A DNA stretch of 64,000 bases, from the NCBI RefSeq assembly GCF_900107965.1, contig NZ_FNVU01000015.1, positions 1 through 64,000 on the forward strand. Reading direction: 5' to 3'. Source of the stretch: Actinacidiphila yanglinensis (lineage in GTDB: Bacteria; Actinomycetota; Actinomycetes; Streptomycetales; Streptomycetaceae). The notes under the pieces were generated by a model. It was not told where the DNA came from, searched no databases, and was given only the letters and a program-made list of their open reading frames with translations. The position numbers were made by a program, and so were the translations under genes. Of the stretch, positions 1 through 8,677 are shown piece by piece (within the stretch, counting starts at the first letter, position 1; the number at the start of each line of letters is the position of its first letter).

Positions 1-637
1 CGCCTGCACCGCGAGACCCAGCGCATCGCCGAGCGGCTCCAGCGCTCCCTGCTCCCGTCGCTGCCCGACATCGCGCCGCTCGGGCTCGCGGCGGGGTACG
101 AACCCTCGCAGACGACCGCCGAGGTGGGCGGCGACTGGTACGACTGCTTCGTGCTGCCGCAGGGCGACATCGCGCTCATCATCGGCGACGTCACCGGCCA
201 CGACCTGCAGGCCACCGTGACGATGAGCCAGCTGCGCAACATGCTGCGCGGGATCGCCTGCGACCGGCAGGAGCCGGCCGGCAAGATCCTGGGCCGGCTG
301 GACCGCGCGAACCACACCCTGCACCCGTCGACCACCGCCACCTGCGTGTACGCCCTGCTCAAGGGCGAACCGGGCGGCCCGTGGGTCGTGGAGTGGTCCC
401 GGGCCGGGCACCCTCCCCCGCTGCTCATCCCGCTGCCCCCCGGGATCGACGCTCCTGCTCTACACCGACGGGCTCGTCGAGCGCCGCGGTGAGGTCCTGG
501 AACGCGGCATGACCCGGCTGCGTCGGGAGGCGGCCTCCTGGGCCGGGGAATCGGTCGCCACTCTCGTCGAGGAACTCCTGCACGGCCTGGGCGCCGACGC
601 TGACGACATCGCGCTGCTGGCGGTGCGGGTGCCCTGA
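1..637 (+). pseudogene. SpoIIE-type PP2C phosphatase, 3' part, broken
   Basis: This is the C-terminal catalytic half of a PPM/SpoIIE serine phosphatase, a family that dephosphorylates anti-anti-sigma factors. The 5' end lies outside the window. The leader LQRSLLP, the metal site GGDWYD, the GDVTGHD block and AGHPPPLL are all present. Right after PPPLLI the frame passes a run of six C (436-441), and the next family motif, PPGSTLLLYTDGLVE, is readable only in the +1-shifted frame, which ends at a TGA at 635-637. About 28 residues that normally lie between these two motifs are also missing; the intact homologue at 26961-29054 has them. So there is both an internal deletion and a frameshift. The unshifted frame ends at 492. 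A sequencing error alone would not explain the missing block. Confidence 0.8.
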
Positions 638-753
638 AGGCCCAGGCCGGGCTACGACGAGCAGGTCTGCAGCGATGGTCAGGCGGGCGCAGCCTGGCGT
701 ACGGCGTGCAGCGCCGGACGAGCCGGTGCGGTCCGCGATCGAGCGGGCGGCTG

Positions 754-2361
754 TCAGCGGCGGGAGGTCAGGGCGCGCTGCACAGAGCTGACAACGGACC
801 GCGGGATCGGGCCGCGCAACGCCGCATGCGCGGCGTTGGCACCTGGTGCTCCGTGGACCCCGCCGCCGGGATGCGCCCCGGAAGATGCCAGGTACAGGCC
901 CTTGACGGGAGTCTCGGGGCGTCCGGTGCCGGGTGTGGGCCGGAAAACGAGTTGCTGGTGAAGGGCGGTGGTGCCGCCGTTGATCGCGCCGCCTTCCAGG
1001 TTGGCGTCCCTCGCTTGCAACGTCGGCGGGGCCAGGATGCGGCGGGCCCGGATACGGGCGCGGAAGCCGGGCGCGTACTGCTCGATTCGTGCCTCCATCC
1101 GGTCCGCCATGGCCTCCTGCTCGCCACGGTCCCAGGTCCCGGTCAGGCCGTCGTCCCCGGCGTCGCTTCTGATCTCCTGGGGGACGTGCGTGTAGGCCCA
1201 CGCGGACTCCGTTCCCGCGGGAGACCGGGTCGCATCGGTGGTAGTCATCTGCCCGAGCAGCAGGAAGGGCCGGTCCGGGACGTGCCGGACGGCGATCTGC
1301 GCGGCGTAGCGGGTCAGGTCGTCCACACCGTCGGCGAGGTGCACGGTGCCCGCACGGGCAGCCCCCTCGGACGTCCAGGGGATCGGGCCGTCCAGGGCCC
1401 AGTCGACCTTGAACGTGGAGAAGTCCCACTGGAAGGTGCGGCGCAGGTCCGCCACAAGCCGCGCGGGCAGGTGCTCGGCGCCGACCAGTTGCGTGAAGAG
1501 TGCGGGTGCGGAGACATCTGCGAGTACCGCTCGCCGGGCGCGTACGGCCTCGCCGGTCGCGGTCCGCACACCGAGCGCGCGGCCGCCCCGCACCACGACC
1601 TCGGTGACGCGCTCGCCGCACCGCACTCTCCCGCCCTGTCGCTCCAGACGCCGGACCATCGCCTCGGTCAGCGCGGACGCCCCTCCGACCGGCACGGGGA
1701 ACCCGTGCCGCTGGGCGAGCATGGACATCAGCCAGCCGAAGCCGCCACCGATGGCGGACTCCGGGGACAGATCCGCGTGCAGCGCGTTGCCGGCCACCAG
1801 CAGCCGACCGCCGTCCCCCGCGAAGTACTCCTCGCCGAGCCGCCGTGCCGGGAGCATCATCATGCGAGTCAGGCGCAGCCCACCGGCCGCCCGGACCTTC
1901 GCGAGGAGCCGTACCCCGCTGCGGATCGGCGGGAAGGGCGCGAACACGCATCCCAGCAGGTCCTCCCCAACGTGGTTCCACAGTCCGTACAGTTCCCGCC
2001 AGGCGTCGCCGTCCTCCGGCGCGAAGGACTCCAGGCTGGCGGCGGTGGCGTCCGGATCGCGGTCCAGGACGGCGCAGCGGCCGTCGGGCAGCGGGTGGGC
2101 GAGCACGCTCGGCGCGTGGCTCCACCGCAGCCCCTCGTCCTCCAACCGGAGGGCGGCGAGCGCGGGGGAAGCGACCGCCAGGGGATAGAAGGAACTGAAC
2201 ACGTCGCTGACGAAGTCCGGGTGGACGTCATGGTCGCTGTGCACCGCCCCGCCGGGCTCGGGCTGCTCTTCCAGGACCTCCACGCTCCAGCCGGCGTCCG
2301 CCAGGAGGTTCGCGGCGACCAGACCGTTCGGGCCTGCCCCGATGACCACCGCGTCCGGCAT
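754..2361 (-). CDS. NAD(P)/FAD-dependent oxidoreductase, phytoene desaturase-like
   Basis: The protein has 535 residues. It opens with a dinucleotide-binding Rossmann motif (VIGAGPNGLVAA, residues 6-17), followed by an acidic residue at the end of the second strand (VEVLEEQ). The C-terminal FAD-contact block includes GLYLASSGAHPGGGVHG. This is the architecture of the carotenoid desaturase/isomerase-like flavoprotein superfamily. The substrate cannot be told: no crtB, crtE or other carotenoid gene is adjacent. The ATG at 2361 was chosen because GGGAG lies just upstream and the Rossmann fold begins right after it; the frame is open further upstream but without family sequence. An SRPBCC gene lies 100 bp upstream on the same strand and may share its transcript. 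Confidence 0.85.
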   Translation of the reverse strand: MPDAVVIGAGPNGLVAANLLADAGWSVEVLEEQPEPGGAVHSDHDVHPDFVSDVFSSFYPLAVASPALAALRLEDEGLRWSHAPSVLAHPLPDGRCAVLDRDPDATAASLESFAPEDGDAWRELYGLWNHVGEDLLGCVFAPFPPIRSGVRLLAKVRAAGGLRLTRMMMLPARRLGEEYFAGDGGRLLVAGNALHADLSPESAIGGGFGWLMSMLAQRHGFPVPVGGASALTEAMVRRLERQGGRVRCGERVTEVVVRGGRALGVRTATGEAVRARRAVLADVSAPALFTQLVGAEHLPARLVADLRRTFQWDFSTFKVDWALDGPIPWTSEGAARAGTVHLADGVDDLTRYAAQIAVRHVPDRPFLLLGQMTTTDATRSPAGTESAWAYTHVPQEIRSDAGDDGLTGTWDRGEQEAMADRMEARIEQYAPGFRARIRARRILAPPTLQARDANLEGGAINGGTTALHQQLVFRPTPGTGRPETPVKGLYLASSGAHPGGGVHGAPGANAAHAALRGPIPRSVVSSVQRALTSRR

Positions 2362-2461
2362 GACGTGCTCCCGTTTCCTCGGTCCTGGTGGCGGACGTCG
2401 CCCGCCTGCCGCCCGTGCGTGGGCCGGTCGGAGCCCGGGAGGGCGTCGTGCCCACGAACGG

Positions 2462-2932
2462 TCACTTGACGGTGTGCAACGGTTCCCGGTCACGGGGGGT
2501 GCGCTTTTCGACGACGTCGGCGAGCCGCTTGAGCATGCTGCGATGCCGTAGTTGGAGGAAGGCGTCCACGACGACGTTGTGCAACGAACCCGCCGCGCCC
2601 CGCAGGGGGTGCTCATCGATGATCACGCCGCTGTCCTGCTCGCCCCACGGCCGAACCTCCAGGGCGATCCTGGCGGAGCCGAAGGGACCGCTGTCCGCCT
2701 CCAACTCCAGCAGGTGCGGGGCCTCGGAGCGCCGGACGACCGTACGACCGTGACCCTTCCACGGTCCGAGCGCCACCTGGTAGACGAGGTCGGCGCCGAG
2801 CCGGGGCCACTCCCCCTTGCTGGAGGCCGAACCGGCGACACCGACCACCCACTCGTGGTAGCGCCGTGGATCGGCCAGCACCGCCCAGACCTGCTCCGGA
2901 GTGCGTTCGATCAGCTGGTGCCGGATCGCCAT
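2462..2932 (-). CDS. SRPBCC (START-like) family protein
   Basis: This is a 156-residue cytosolic protein. It begins MAIRHQLIERTPEQVWAVL, the usual first strand and helix of the polyketide cyclase/START-like fold, where the opening helix carries the VWxxL pattern. The rest alternates beta strands and ends in a long helix (VVVDAFLQLRHRSMLKRL), as in this fold, which binds hydrophobic ligands in a central cavity. The ATG at 2932 has GGGAGG four bases upstream; a TTG four codons earlier overlaps that ribosome site and is less likely. The gene precedes the flavoprotein on the same strand, so the two may act on the same lipophilic compound. That link is inference. Confidence 0.8.
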   Translation of the reverse strand: MAIRHQLIERTPEQVWAVLADPRRYHEWVVGVAGSASSKGEWPRLGADLVYQVALGPWKGHGRTVVRRSEAPHLLELEADSGPFGSARIALEVRPWGEQDSGVIIDEHPLRGAAGSLHNVVVDAFLQLRHRSMLKRLADVVEKRTPRDREPLHTVK

Positions 2933-3127
2933 CGGTCCTCCCAAAGGACTTCATCCTCCGCAGGGAGGTGACATGCCGTTGTCCGGCATCCGCCGGACCA
3001 GCGTAGAAAGGGTCGGCTGAGGCCGCTTCGCGGGAAAGTCCGTCCGGGTGGAGGCACCAGACGCCCGACCGCTCCCCGCTCGGCAGGCCAGGACTCCCCG
3101 GCGAAGCGCCGGGGCAGTCGGCCAGGG

Positions 3128-3824
3128 TCACTTTCCGCCGGAGGGCCCCGCAGGGATGCTGTCGTCGAGGTGGTCGAGGAGATCCGCCGGGGATTTGTAC
3201 ACCCTCTCCATTCCCGCCTCGCCCTACCCCTGCCGAGCAGCCGCCGGCGACCAGTCCCAGGCAGCGGACTCCCGCCTTGCGGGCGGCCTTCGCGTCCCAC
3301 ACGGCGTCGCCGACGAAGACCGCGCGCTCGGCGGGGACCGCCGCCCGCTCCAACGCCCTCTGGACAAGATCGGGAGCCGCTTTGCTGGACGACAGGTCAG
3401 AGGAAGTAGTGATCGCGTCGATGGCCTCGTCCGCGTCGAGCGCACGGGTCATCACTTCCGCCTCCTCCTGCTTGGCAGACGAGGCGAGCACCACGCGCCA
3501 TCCACGCACGGAGCACTCTCGTAGCAGGGCGGACGCACCGGGCAGCGGAACAAGCCGGGACCAGTACTGCGCATAGAGGGTGTCGTGCGCGGCGCTGAGG
3601 GTCTCGTCCGCGCCCCGATCCCGGTCCTTGCCGAGCAGTTCATCCAGCAGGTGGTCGCTGCCCATCCCGATGTACCGGTGGATCCGGGCCATAGTCGCCA
3701 CCGAGCCCTGCTGCCTCAGCGCCTCCCACCACGCGACGGTGTGCAGGTACACGGTGTCCATCGAGGTGCCGTCCACGTCGAAAAGCACCGCTCCGCGAAC
3801 GTCCTCGCCAAATTCCTCGGGCAT
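3128..3824 (-). pseudogene. HAD-superfamily phosphatase with a frameshift near the 3' end
   Basis: The reading frame from ATG 3824 encodes a haloacid dehalogenase-type phosphatase. Visible are motif I DVDGT with the nucleophile and acid Asp, a helical cap (HTVAWWEALRQ), motif II VVLASSAK, the lysine of motif III and motif IV VFVGDAVWDAKAA. After GLVAGG the frame should end with a short helix. That helix, MERVYKSPADLLDHLDDS, is readable only one base out of frame, ending at TGA 3128-3130. Removing one A from GGGAATGG near 3210 restores it. Read literally, the frame runs on to 2613, antisense through the SRPBCC gene. Either a real mutation or a one-base sequence error is possible. The enzyme core is intact, so a protein with an altered tail could still be active. 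Confidence 0.75.
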
Positions 3825-3826
3825 GG

Positions 3827-3997
3827 TCACCTCTCGTCCTCTCCGGTCCAGGTCCTGAAGATGTGCTGTGCGCGCCGCGCGGAGAAGCCGGGGTCGCCCC
3901 AGGCGTGCACCGTCGGCCCGACTGCCCGGGCCTGCTTAGCCGCCACGGCCACGTCCGACAGACGCGGCTGCCGCCAAATCGCCAACTGATCTCGCAT
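3827..3997 (-). CDS. Small hypothetical protein upstream of the HAD gene
   Basis: A 56-residue ORF begins MRDQLAIWRQPRLSDVAVAA and ends RTWTGEDER. Its TGA (3829-3827) lies two bases before the HAD start codon at 3824, the spacing expected of translationally coupled genes, which is the main argument that it is real. The composition (charged, few rare residues) looks like protein rather than a shadow frame. No family was recognised. An upstream start at 4051 in the same frame is possible. Confidence 0.4.
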   Translation of the reverse strand: MRDQLAIWRQPRLSDVAVAAKQARAVGPTVHAWGDPGFSARRAQHIFRTWTGEDER

Positions 3998-4072
3998 CGT
4001 GGGGACTTCACCGCAAGACGCCGTGAGCCTTCCTCCGCTCAGACCGCACACGTTGCCCGACGCGCCGCGCCG

Positions 4073-4585
4073 TCAGGACGTGTTGCGGTGCCGGGCCCAC
4101 AATGGCAGCACGAACCAGCACAGGACGAACCACGCCGCCATCGCGCCCACCAGCCAGCCCGCGACCGGGTCGCGTACGACCACGCGCAGTACCAGCAGAA
4201 GCGACGACGCCATGGTGCACAGCAGCAGCACCAGGCCCAACACAGTCAGGCGGGACGCCCATGCCACCGTTTCCGGCTTGAGCCGGCGTCCGGTGAGCAG
4301 CCGGTGTATCGAGACGGGCCCGACCAGAGCGCCAGTGGTGGCCGCGCCGAGGATGACCGTCACGACGTAGATGTCCCGGTCCGTGGCGGTCAGTTGGGTG
4401 AAGCGCTGCTGGAACGCGACCGTCAGCAGGAAGCCGAAGAGGATCTGCACGCCGGTCTGCGCGACCCGCAACTCCTGGAGCAGGTCCGTCCAGCGCCGGT
4501 CCGCGCGCTCCTCGGGGGTCTCGGTCCGGCCGGCACCGCCGCCCGGACCGCGCGGGTCGTCGTCCCGATCATGTCCTGCGGTCAT
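4073..4585 (-). CDS. DUF6328 family membrane protein
   Basis: This is a 170-residue integral membrane protein. After a charged N-terminus rich in Asp, Gly and Arg comes the block WTDLLQELRVAQTGVQILFG, which is typical of the DUF6328 family in actinomycetes. About four hydrophobic segments follow (GFLLTVAFQQ; IYVVTVILGAATTGALV; LTVLGLVLLLCTMASSLLL; WLVGAMAAWFVLCWFVLPLW), with the short basic tail ARHRNTS in the cytoplasm. The function is unknown. ATG 4585 was chosen because the domain begins about 35 residues later; the frame stays open to 4786, and an ATG at 4687 is an alternative. The neighbouring CYTH-CHAD gene lies upstream on the same strand, with 176 bp between. Confidence 0.75.
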   Translation of the reverse strand: MTAGHDRDDDPRGPGGGAGRTETPEERADRRWTDLLQELRVAQTGVQILFGFLLTVAFQQRFTQLTATDRDIYVVTVILGAATTGALVGPVSIHRLLTGRRLKPETVAWASRLTVLGLVLLLCTMASSLLLVLRVVVRDPVAGWLVGAMAAWFVLCWFVLPLWARHRNTS

Positions 4586-4761
4586 CGCAGCCCTACTCCG
4601 TTCTCTGGCTTCCTGTTGTCGCTGCGTCCACACCCGGCCGACGCGCCAGGCGGTTGCCGACCCGACGGAGCCGCTCTCATCGTTCATCTCCGGCTCCTGC
4701 AGGCGACACCGACGCACGGGGCCGGCAGTGCGGAAGCCCGGGACGGAGGCAGGCCCCTTCC

Positions 4762-6396
4762 TCAGTACGGGCGCAGCCGCCGCCACATCGACGGGAGGGC
4801 ATCGAGCGCCGCGGCGGCGCGGCGTTCCTGCTCGGCGTGGAGCCGGCCGTAACCGTAGGTGTCCGCTCCCCGCCGGCGGGCGCGCGCGGCGAGGTCGGGA
4901 AGTTCGGCCCGGGCCACGACGGCGTCCTGGTGCGCGCCGAGCACTCCCTGGAGGGCCTTGGCGCGCTTGCGGTACTTGTTCGCCCTCTTACCGGAATAGG
5001 GCAGTGCGGTCTCCGCGGAGTGACGTGCCCTGCGGACGGCCTTGCGGGTCTGATGCAGCGCCTTGTCCCGCGGCGGGCCCGCGGGGGCGTCGGCCGCGGT
5101 CCTCATCCGGCGCGAGAGGCGGCGGTGGTTCCGTGCGGCGACCTTGCGCAGGTGCTTCGCCGCCGGCCGGCGGCTCCTGCCCGGGCGCAGCGGGGGCTCG
5201 GTGCGCAGCCCGTCGAGGGCGTCGAGCAGCGCGAAGTAGGCGGGCCGGTCCAGCCACGCGGCCGCCGAGCGGTGTGCCTCGGCGTAGCGCGCGGCCTCCT
5301 GGCCGGCGATCCGGCCGGCCAGCGCGCGCTCCTGAGGTTCCGTCAGTTGTGCCGCCTGCCGGGGCAGATCGGCCGCCAGCACCTCGTGGTCGCGGGCATC
5401 GGCCAGCGCCCGGGTGAGACGGCGCAGCGCGACGGCGACGGCATCGGTACGCCGGCGGTCCAGCAGCGGTCGGTTGTCGCGCAGCAGGTTACGCAGGCGG
5501 CGGCTGGTCGTACGCATCCGGTGCACCGCGTCGGGTTCGTCGGCGCGGACTGCGGCGTCGGTCTCCAGGAGGATGTCGGTCTGCTCCGACAGCCGCCGCA
5601 TGAAGCACTCCCCGGCCGTGCCCGGGCGCGGCCGGGACGGCGGGGCGGCGTCCGGCGGCAGGGACAGCGCGGCGCCCAGCGCGTGGTCGAGCTTGCCGGT
5701 GCGCGCCGGCCGGCTCCAGCCGTGCGCGTCGAGCCAGCGGTCGGCGGCGCCCAGCAGCCGCTCGTCGCCGCGCTCCTTCTCGACCTCGACCTCGGACCAG
5801 TGCACGACGCGGGTGCTCGTGCCGCTTCCGTCCGCCCCGGACCCGCGGGGCGCGGTGTCCCGCGCGTCGGTTCGGCGGGTGGCTCCGGCGCGGGAGTCGG
5901 CGGGTTCCGGGCCGGCGAAGTGCATGGCGGCGGTCCGGAGCCGCTCGACGTCGAGGATGTGCGCGTCGACCTCGTCCTCGGCGACCTCCGCGAGGGTGCG
6001 GCCCTTCCGGTCCAGCAGCAGGTGCCGCCGCCGGTGGGTGCGCAAGTGCGCGACCGGGCCCAGCCGGTGGCTCCGCGTGTACGCCCGGACCCTACGGTCG
6101 AGTTCCCAGGGGACCTCCCCCGGCTTGCCGGCCCGCAGCGGCGCGTGGACCTCGCGCCTGCCGGCGCTCGCGGGCAGCTTCAGGTGCCAGCCCTCGTCGT
6201 GGCCCCCGCGGCGCCGGCGCAGGGTGATCCCTCGGGACAGCAGCCGCAGGTCCGCAGTGTCGTAGTACACGGCATCGAGCTCCTCGCGCGGCGCCTCCGT
6301 CACCTGCGCCACCTTCGGCAGCGCGTCCAGACGGCCGGCGTCGAGCGGGCCCGCTCCTTCGAATGTCACTTCCTGTTCGAGATGGGTTGCCGTCAT
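4762..6396 (-). CDS. CYTH and CHAD domain-containing protein
   Basis: The 544-residue protein has an N-terminal CYTH (triphosphate tunnel) domain, residues 1 to about 210, with alternating charged strands such as GITLRRRRGG, WHLKLPA and VVHWSEVEVEKE. The C-terminal half, from about residue 250, is a CHAD helical bundle with conserved basic helices (AVHRMRTTSRRLRNLL, ALHQTRKAVRRARHSAE, KALQGVLGAHQDAVVA). CHAD domains bind polyphosphate, and such fusions are often placed in polyphosphate metabolism. The usual CYTH signature ExExK reads EQEVT here, so the signature lysine is absent, which may weaken or abolish triphosphatase activity. ATG 6396 was chosen because the CYTH strand begins at once; an in-frame ATG at 6417 is possible. 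Confidence 0.85.
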   Translation of the reverse strand: MTATHLEQEVTFEGAGPLDAGRLDALPKVAQVTEAPREELDAVYYDTADLRLLSRGITLRRRRGGHDEGWHLKLPASAGRREVHAPLRAGKPGEVPWELDRRVRAYTRSHRLGPVAHLRTHRRRHLLLDRKGRTLAEVAEDEVDAHILDVERLRTAAMHFAGPEPADSRAGATRRTDARDTAPRGSGADGSGTSTRVVHWSEVEVEKERGDERLLGAADRWLDAHGWSRPARTGKLDHALGAALSLPPDAAPPSRPRPGTAGECFMRRLSEQTDILLETDAAVRADEPDAVHRMRTTSRRLRNLLRDNRPLLDRRRTDAVAVALRRLTRALADARDHEVLAADLPRQAAQLTEPQERALAGRIAGQEAARYAEAHRSAAAWLDRPAYFALLDALDGLRTEPPLRPGRSRRPAAKHLRKVAARNHRRLSRRMRTAADAPAGPPRDKALHQTRKAVRRARHSAETALPYSGKRANKYRKRAKALQGVLGAHQDAVVARAELPDLAARARRRGADTYGYGRLHAEQERRAAAALDALPSMWRRLRPY

Positions 6397-6705
6397 ACAG
6401 GGCGCCTGCCCGGCCATGCCAGAACTGAACGCCGCCCTGGTACGTGGACGGTCCTGATCGCTTCGCCTCACCAGAGCAACGTTGCACCCCACGGCGGCGG
6501 CGCGCCTCCTCGGACACTGCGCGCAATCCGCGCATCCCGTCCGGCGGAGGGGGCACCCGGGGGTCAGCGCCGCCAAGCGGCGGGTCGCAGGTGCGTTGCC
6601 TCGCGCAAGCAGGCAGCGGAGATCCAGCCAGCCCCACGACGATGCCCCGGGCAGCTTCACGAGGGGCGCGGGCCGCCACGAGACCTGGTGCGAGGTGACG
6701 ACGGG

Positions 6706-6860
6706 ATGACCGTTCCCATGGACCGCCGACGGGAGAGGGCGCTGAGGCTGCCCGGTGTCTACGCCCCCCCAGCACGACACCCGGCTGCTGATCCGGGCCC
6801 TCACCTGGCGCAGGGCACGGACGTCCTGGACATCGGCACCGGCAGCGGGGCGCTCAAGAC
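6706..6860 (+). pseudogene. Class I methyltransferase, N-terminal remnant
   Basis: From ATG 6706 the frame reads a short leader and then LRLPGVYAP, the opening of HemK/MTQ-like SAM-dependent methyltransferases (typically ...GVYAPQxDTxLL). The matching continuation QHDTRLLIRAL is one base out of frame after a run of C. The SAM-binding motif I, TDVLDIGTGSGAL, then reads in the first frame again. The similarity stops at about 6855, just before the 3' end of the antiporter operon on the other strand. About 50 codons of a gene usually over 200 codons long remain, so this is a degraded fragment. Confidence 0.6.
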
Positions 6861-6867
6861 CACGTGG

Positions 6868-8673
6868 TCATGTCTGCGCGGCGAGCACCACACTCAGCAC
6901 TGCGACCCCCACGGCCAGCCATGCGAGGTAGTCGCCAAGGTGACCGGAATGCAGCCGGCGGATCGCGGCGACCGCCGTACGAAGCGGACGCTCCGGGCGC
7001 GGGGCCCAGACGGCCAACGTCGCAAGGAGAACGGCGAGCGCGGTCGAGGCGAGGCCGAGGAGCACACCAACGGTGGTCCACGCCGAGGACGGCGGCCGGC
7101 CGGTGACGGTGGACGCCGCGCCGAGCACGGCGTCGCGGTAGGCGGCGGCACTGGTGAAGGCGCGGGCACCTCGTGCCAGGGCGCGCGAAGCTGCGGGCAG
7201 GCATCCCAACGTGGCGCAGAGTCCGATCAGAAGCGCGGGTACCACGATCATCATCGGCGGAATGGCCCGCCGCGGGTCGCGGACCTCGGGTTCCTCGCCC
7301 TCACCCGACGTCTCCGCCTCGTCCGGGCGACTGCGGGGAACCGGACCGGCGCCCCAGAAGATCCGCAGCCCCGCGCGAAGCACCGCGGCGCCGGTCACCG
7401 CGGAGGCCGCCACGTAGACGGGGAGGAGCCATCCGTCGGAACCGGCGGCGGCCTCCTCACTCAGGGCCTTGCCCAGGCTGGTGCCGAACGGCGGGAACCC
7501 GGCGAGGGCGAGCGCGCCCAGCACGAAGAGGACCCCGGCGACCGGCAGATCGCGGGCGCGGCCGTGCAGTCCGTACTCGTCGACGGACCCGTGCCGGTCG
7601 AGCAGCACCCCGGTAAGCGCGAACAGTGCCGCCTTGGCGCATCCGTGCGCGGCCACGTAGAGGGCGGCGCCCGCCGTGCCGCCCGGTGTCAGCAGGGCGA
7701 GCGCGGCCACGAACAGCCCGGTGTGGCTGATGGTGGAGAAGGCGAGCATCCGCTTCAGGTGCCGCTGCTGCCAGCACATCAGGGCGCCGACCAGAGCGGT
7801 GAGCGCCCCCAGCGCGGTGAAGGTGTGGCGGAACGCGTCGTGCGGCACGCCTCCCGGACCGGAGAAGACCGTCCAGTAGACGCGGGCGACGCCGTAGACG
7901 CCGAGTTCCACCATGACGCCGGACAGCAGCATGCACACCGGTGTCGGCGCGACGGCGTGAGCGTCGGGGAGCCAGAAGTGGAAGGGCACCACGGCGGCCT
8001 TGACCAGCATCGCGGTGACGACCAGGACGAAGGCGGTGACGACCAGCAGGTCCGCGTGGTCGTGGCGGTCCAGTTGGCGGCCGATCGCGGCGAGGTCGAG
8101 CTGCCCGGTGCGTGCGTAGAGCATGCCGATACCGAGCAGGGAGCAGTACGCGGCGAAGGAGTTGACGATGCCGAAGGTGATCGCGCCCTGCAGCGGGCGG
8201 GGGTCCTCGATCCGGTAACCGGTCAGCGCGTAGGCGGTCGCTCCCATCAACTCGAAGAAGACGAAGGCGTTGAAGAGGTCGCCGGTCAGCGCGAAGCCGA
8301 CCATGCCCGCCTCGAAGAGCAGCACCATCGCGGGGAACACGCCGGCGCGCTCCCCGCTGGGCTCGTCGAAGTACCGCCAGGAGTAGACGACGACCGCCAG
8401 GACCAGGCAGGCGGCGAGCAGGGCGAGCCCGGCGCCGAGCGGGTCGGCGACGAGGGCGATGCCGACGTGTGCCGGCCAGCCGCCCAGCCGGGCCGTGGCG
8501 ACACCGCCGGTGCGCGGCCACAGCAGCGCGAGGCACACGACCTCGCCCGCGGCTGCCGTGGTCGCCAGGACGTCGCAGCCGGCCCGCGGGAGCACCCGGC
8601 CGGCCACCGCCAGCAGCGCCGCGCCGAGCAGGGGGATCGCCACCGCCACGGGCAGCAGGACGGCGGCGGTCAC
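6868..8673 (-). CDS. mnhD: Mrp/Mnh antiporter subunit D-like (proton-translocating)
   Basis: The 601-residue membrane protein has about 14 hydrophobic segments and the proton-translocating NuoL/M/N core. In the middle are FELMGATAYALTGYRIED, with the conserved Glu, and LVKAAVVPFHFWLPDAHAVA, with the Lys and His of the discontinuous helix; ISHTGLFVAAL and HGCAKAALFALTGVLLDRHG follow. A charged, Glu-rich loop (about residues 440-470) separates a C-terminal extension, which is longer than in classical MrpD. The GTG start at 8673 lies four bases after the subunit C stop. It is the last gene of the E-F-G-DUF4040-B-C-D operon and the only large antiporter-like subunit in it. Confidence 0.85.
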   Translation of the reverse strand: MTAAVLLPVAVAIPLLGAALLAVAGRVLPRAGCDVLATTAAAGEVVCLALLWPRTGGVATARLGGWPAHVGIALVADPLGAGLALLAACLVLAVVVYSWRYFDEPSGERAGVFPAMVLLFEAGMVGFALTGDLFNAFVFFELMGATAYALTGYRIEDPRPLQGAITFGIVNSFAAYCSLLGIGMLYARTGQLDLAAIGRQLDRHDHADLLVVTAFVLVVTAMLVKAAVVPFHFWLPDAHAVAPTPVCMLLSGVMVELGVYGVARVYWTVFSGPGGVPHDAFRHTFTALGALTALVGALMCWQQRHLKRMLAFSTISHTGLFVAALALLTPGGTAGAALYVAAHGCAKAALFALTGVLLDRHGSVDEYGLHGRARDLPVAGVLFVLGALALAGFPPFGTSLGKALSEEAAAGSDGWLLPVYVAASAVTGAAVLRAGLRIFWGAGPVPRSRPDEAETSGEGEEPEVRDPRRAIPPMMIVVPALLIGLCATLGCLPAASRALARGARAFTSAAAYRDAVLGAASTVTGRPPSSAWTTVGVLLGLASTALAVLLATLAVWAPRPERPLRTAVAAIRRLHSGHLGDYLAWLAVGVAVLSVVLAAQT

Positions 8674-8677
8674 CCCG

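Noticed and set aside
425..2125. A 566-codon minus-strand frame and a 587-codon plus-strand frame (706-2469)
   Set aside because: Both overlap the FAD oxidoreductase, whose Rossmann motif and family end are plain. The shadows are Arg/Gly/Ala-rich and have no motifs.
7154..7880. Several short plus-strand frames inside the antiporter subunit D gene
   Set aside because: They are antisense to well-defined membrane helices and lack ribosome sites.
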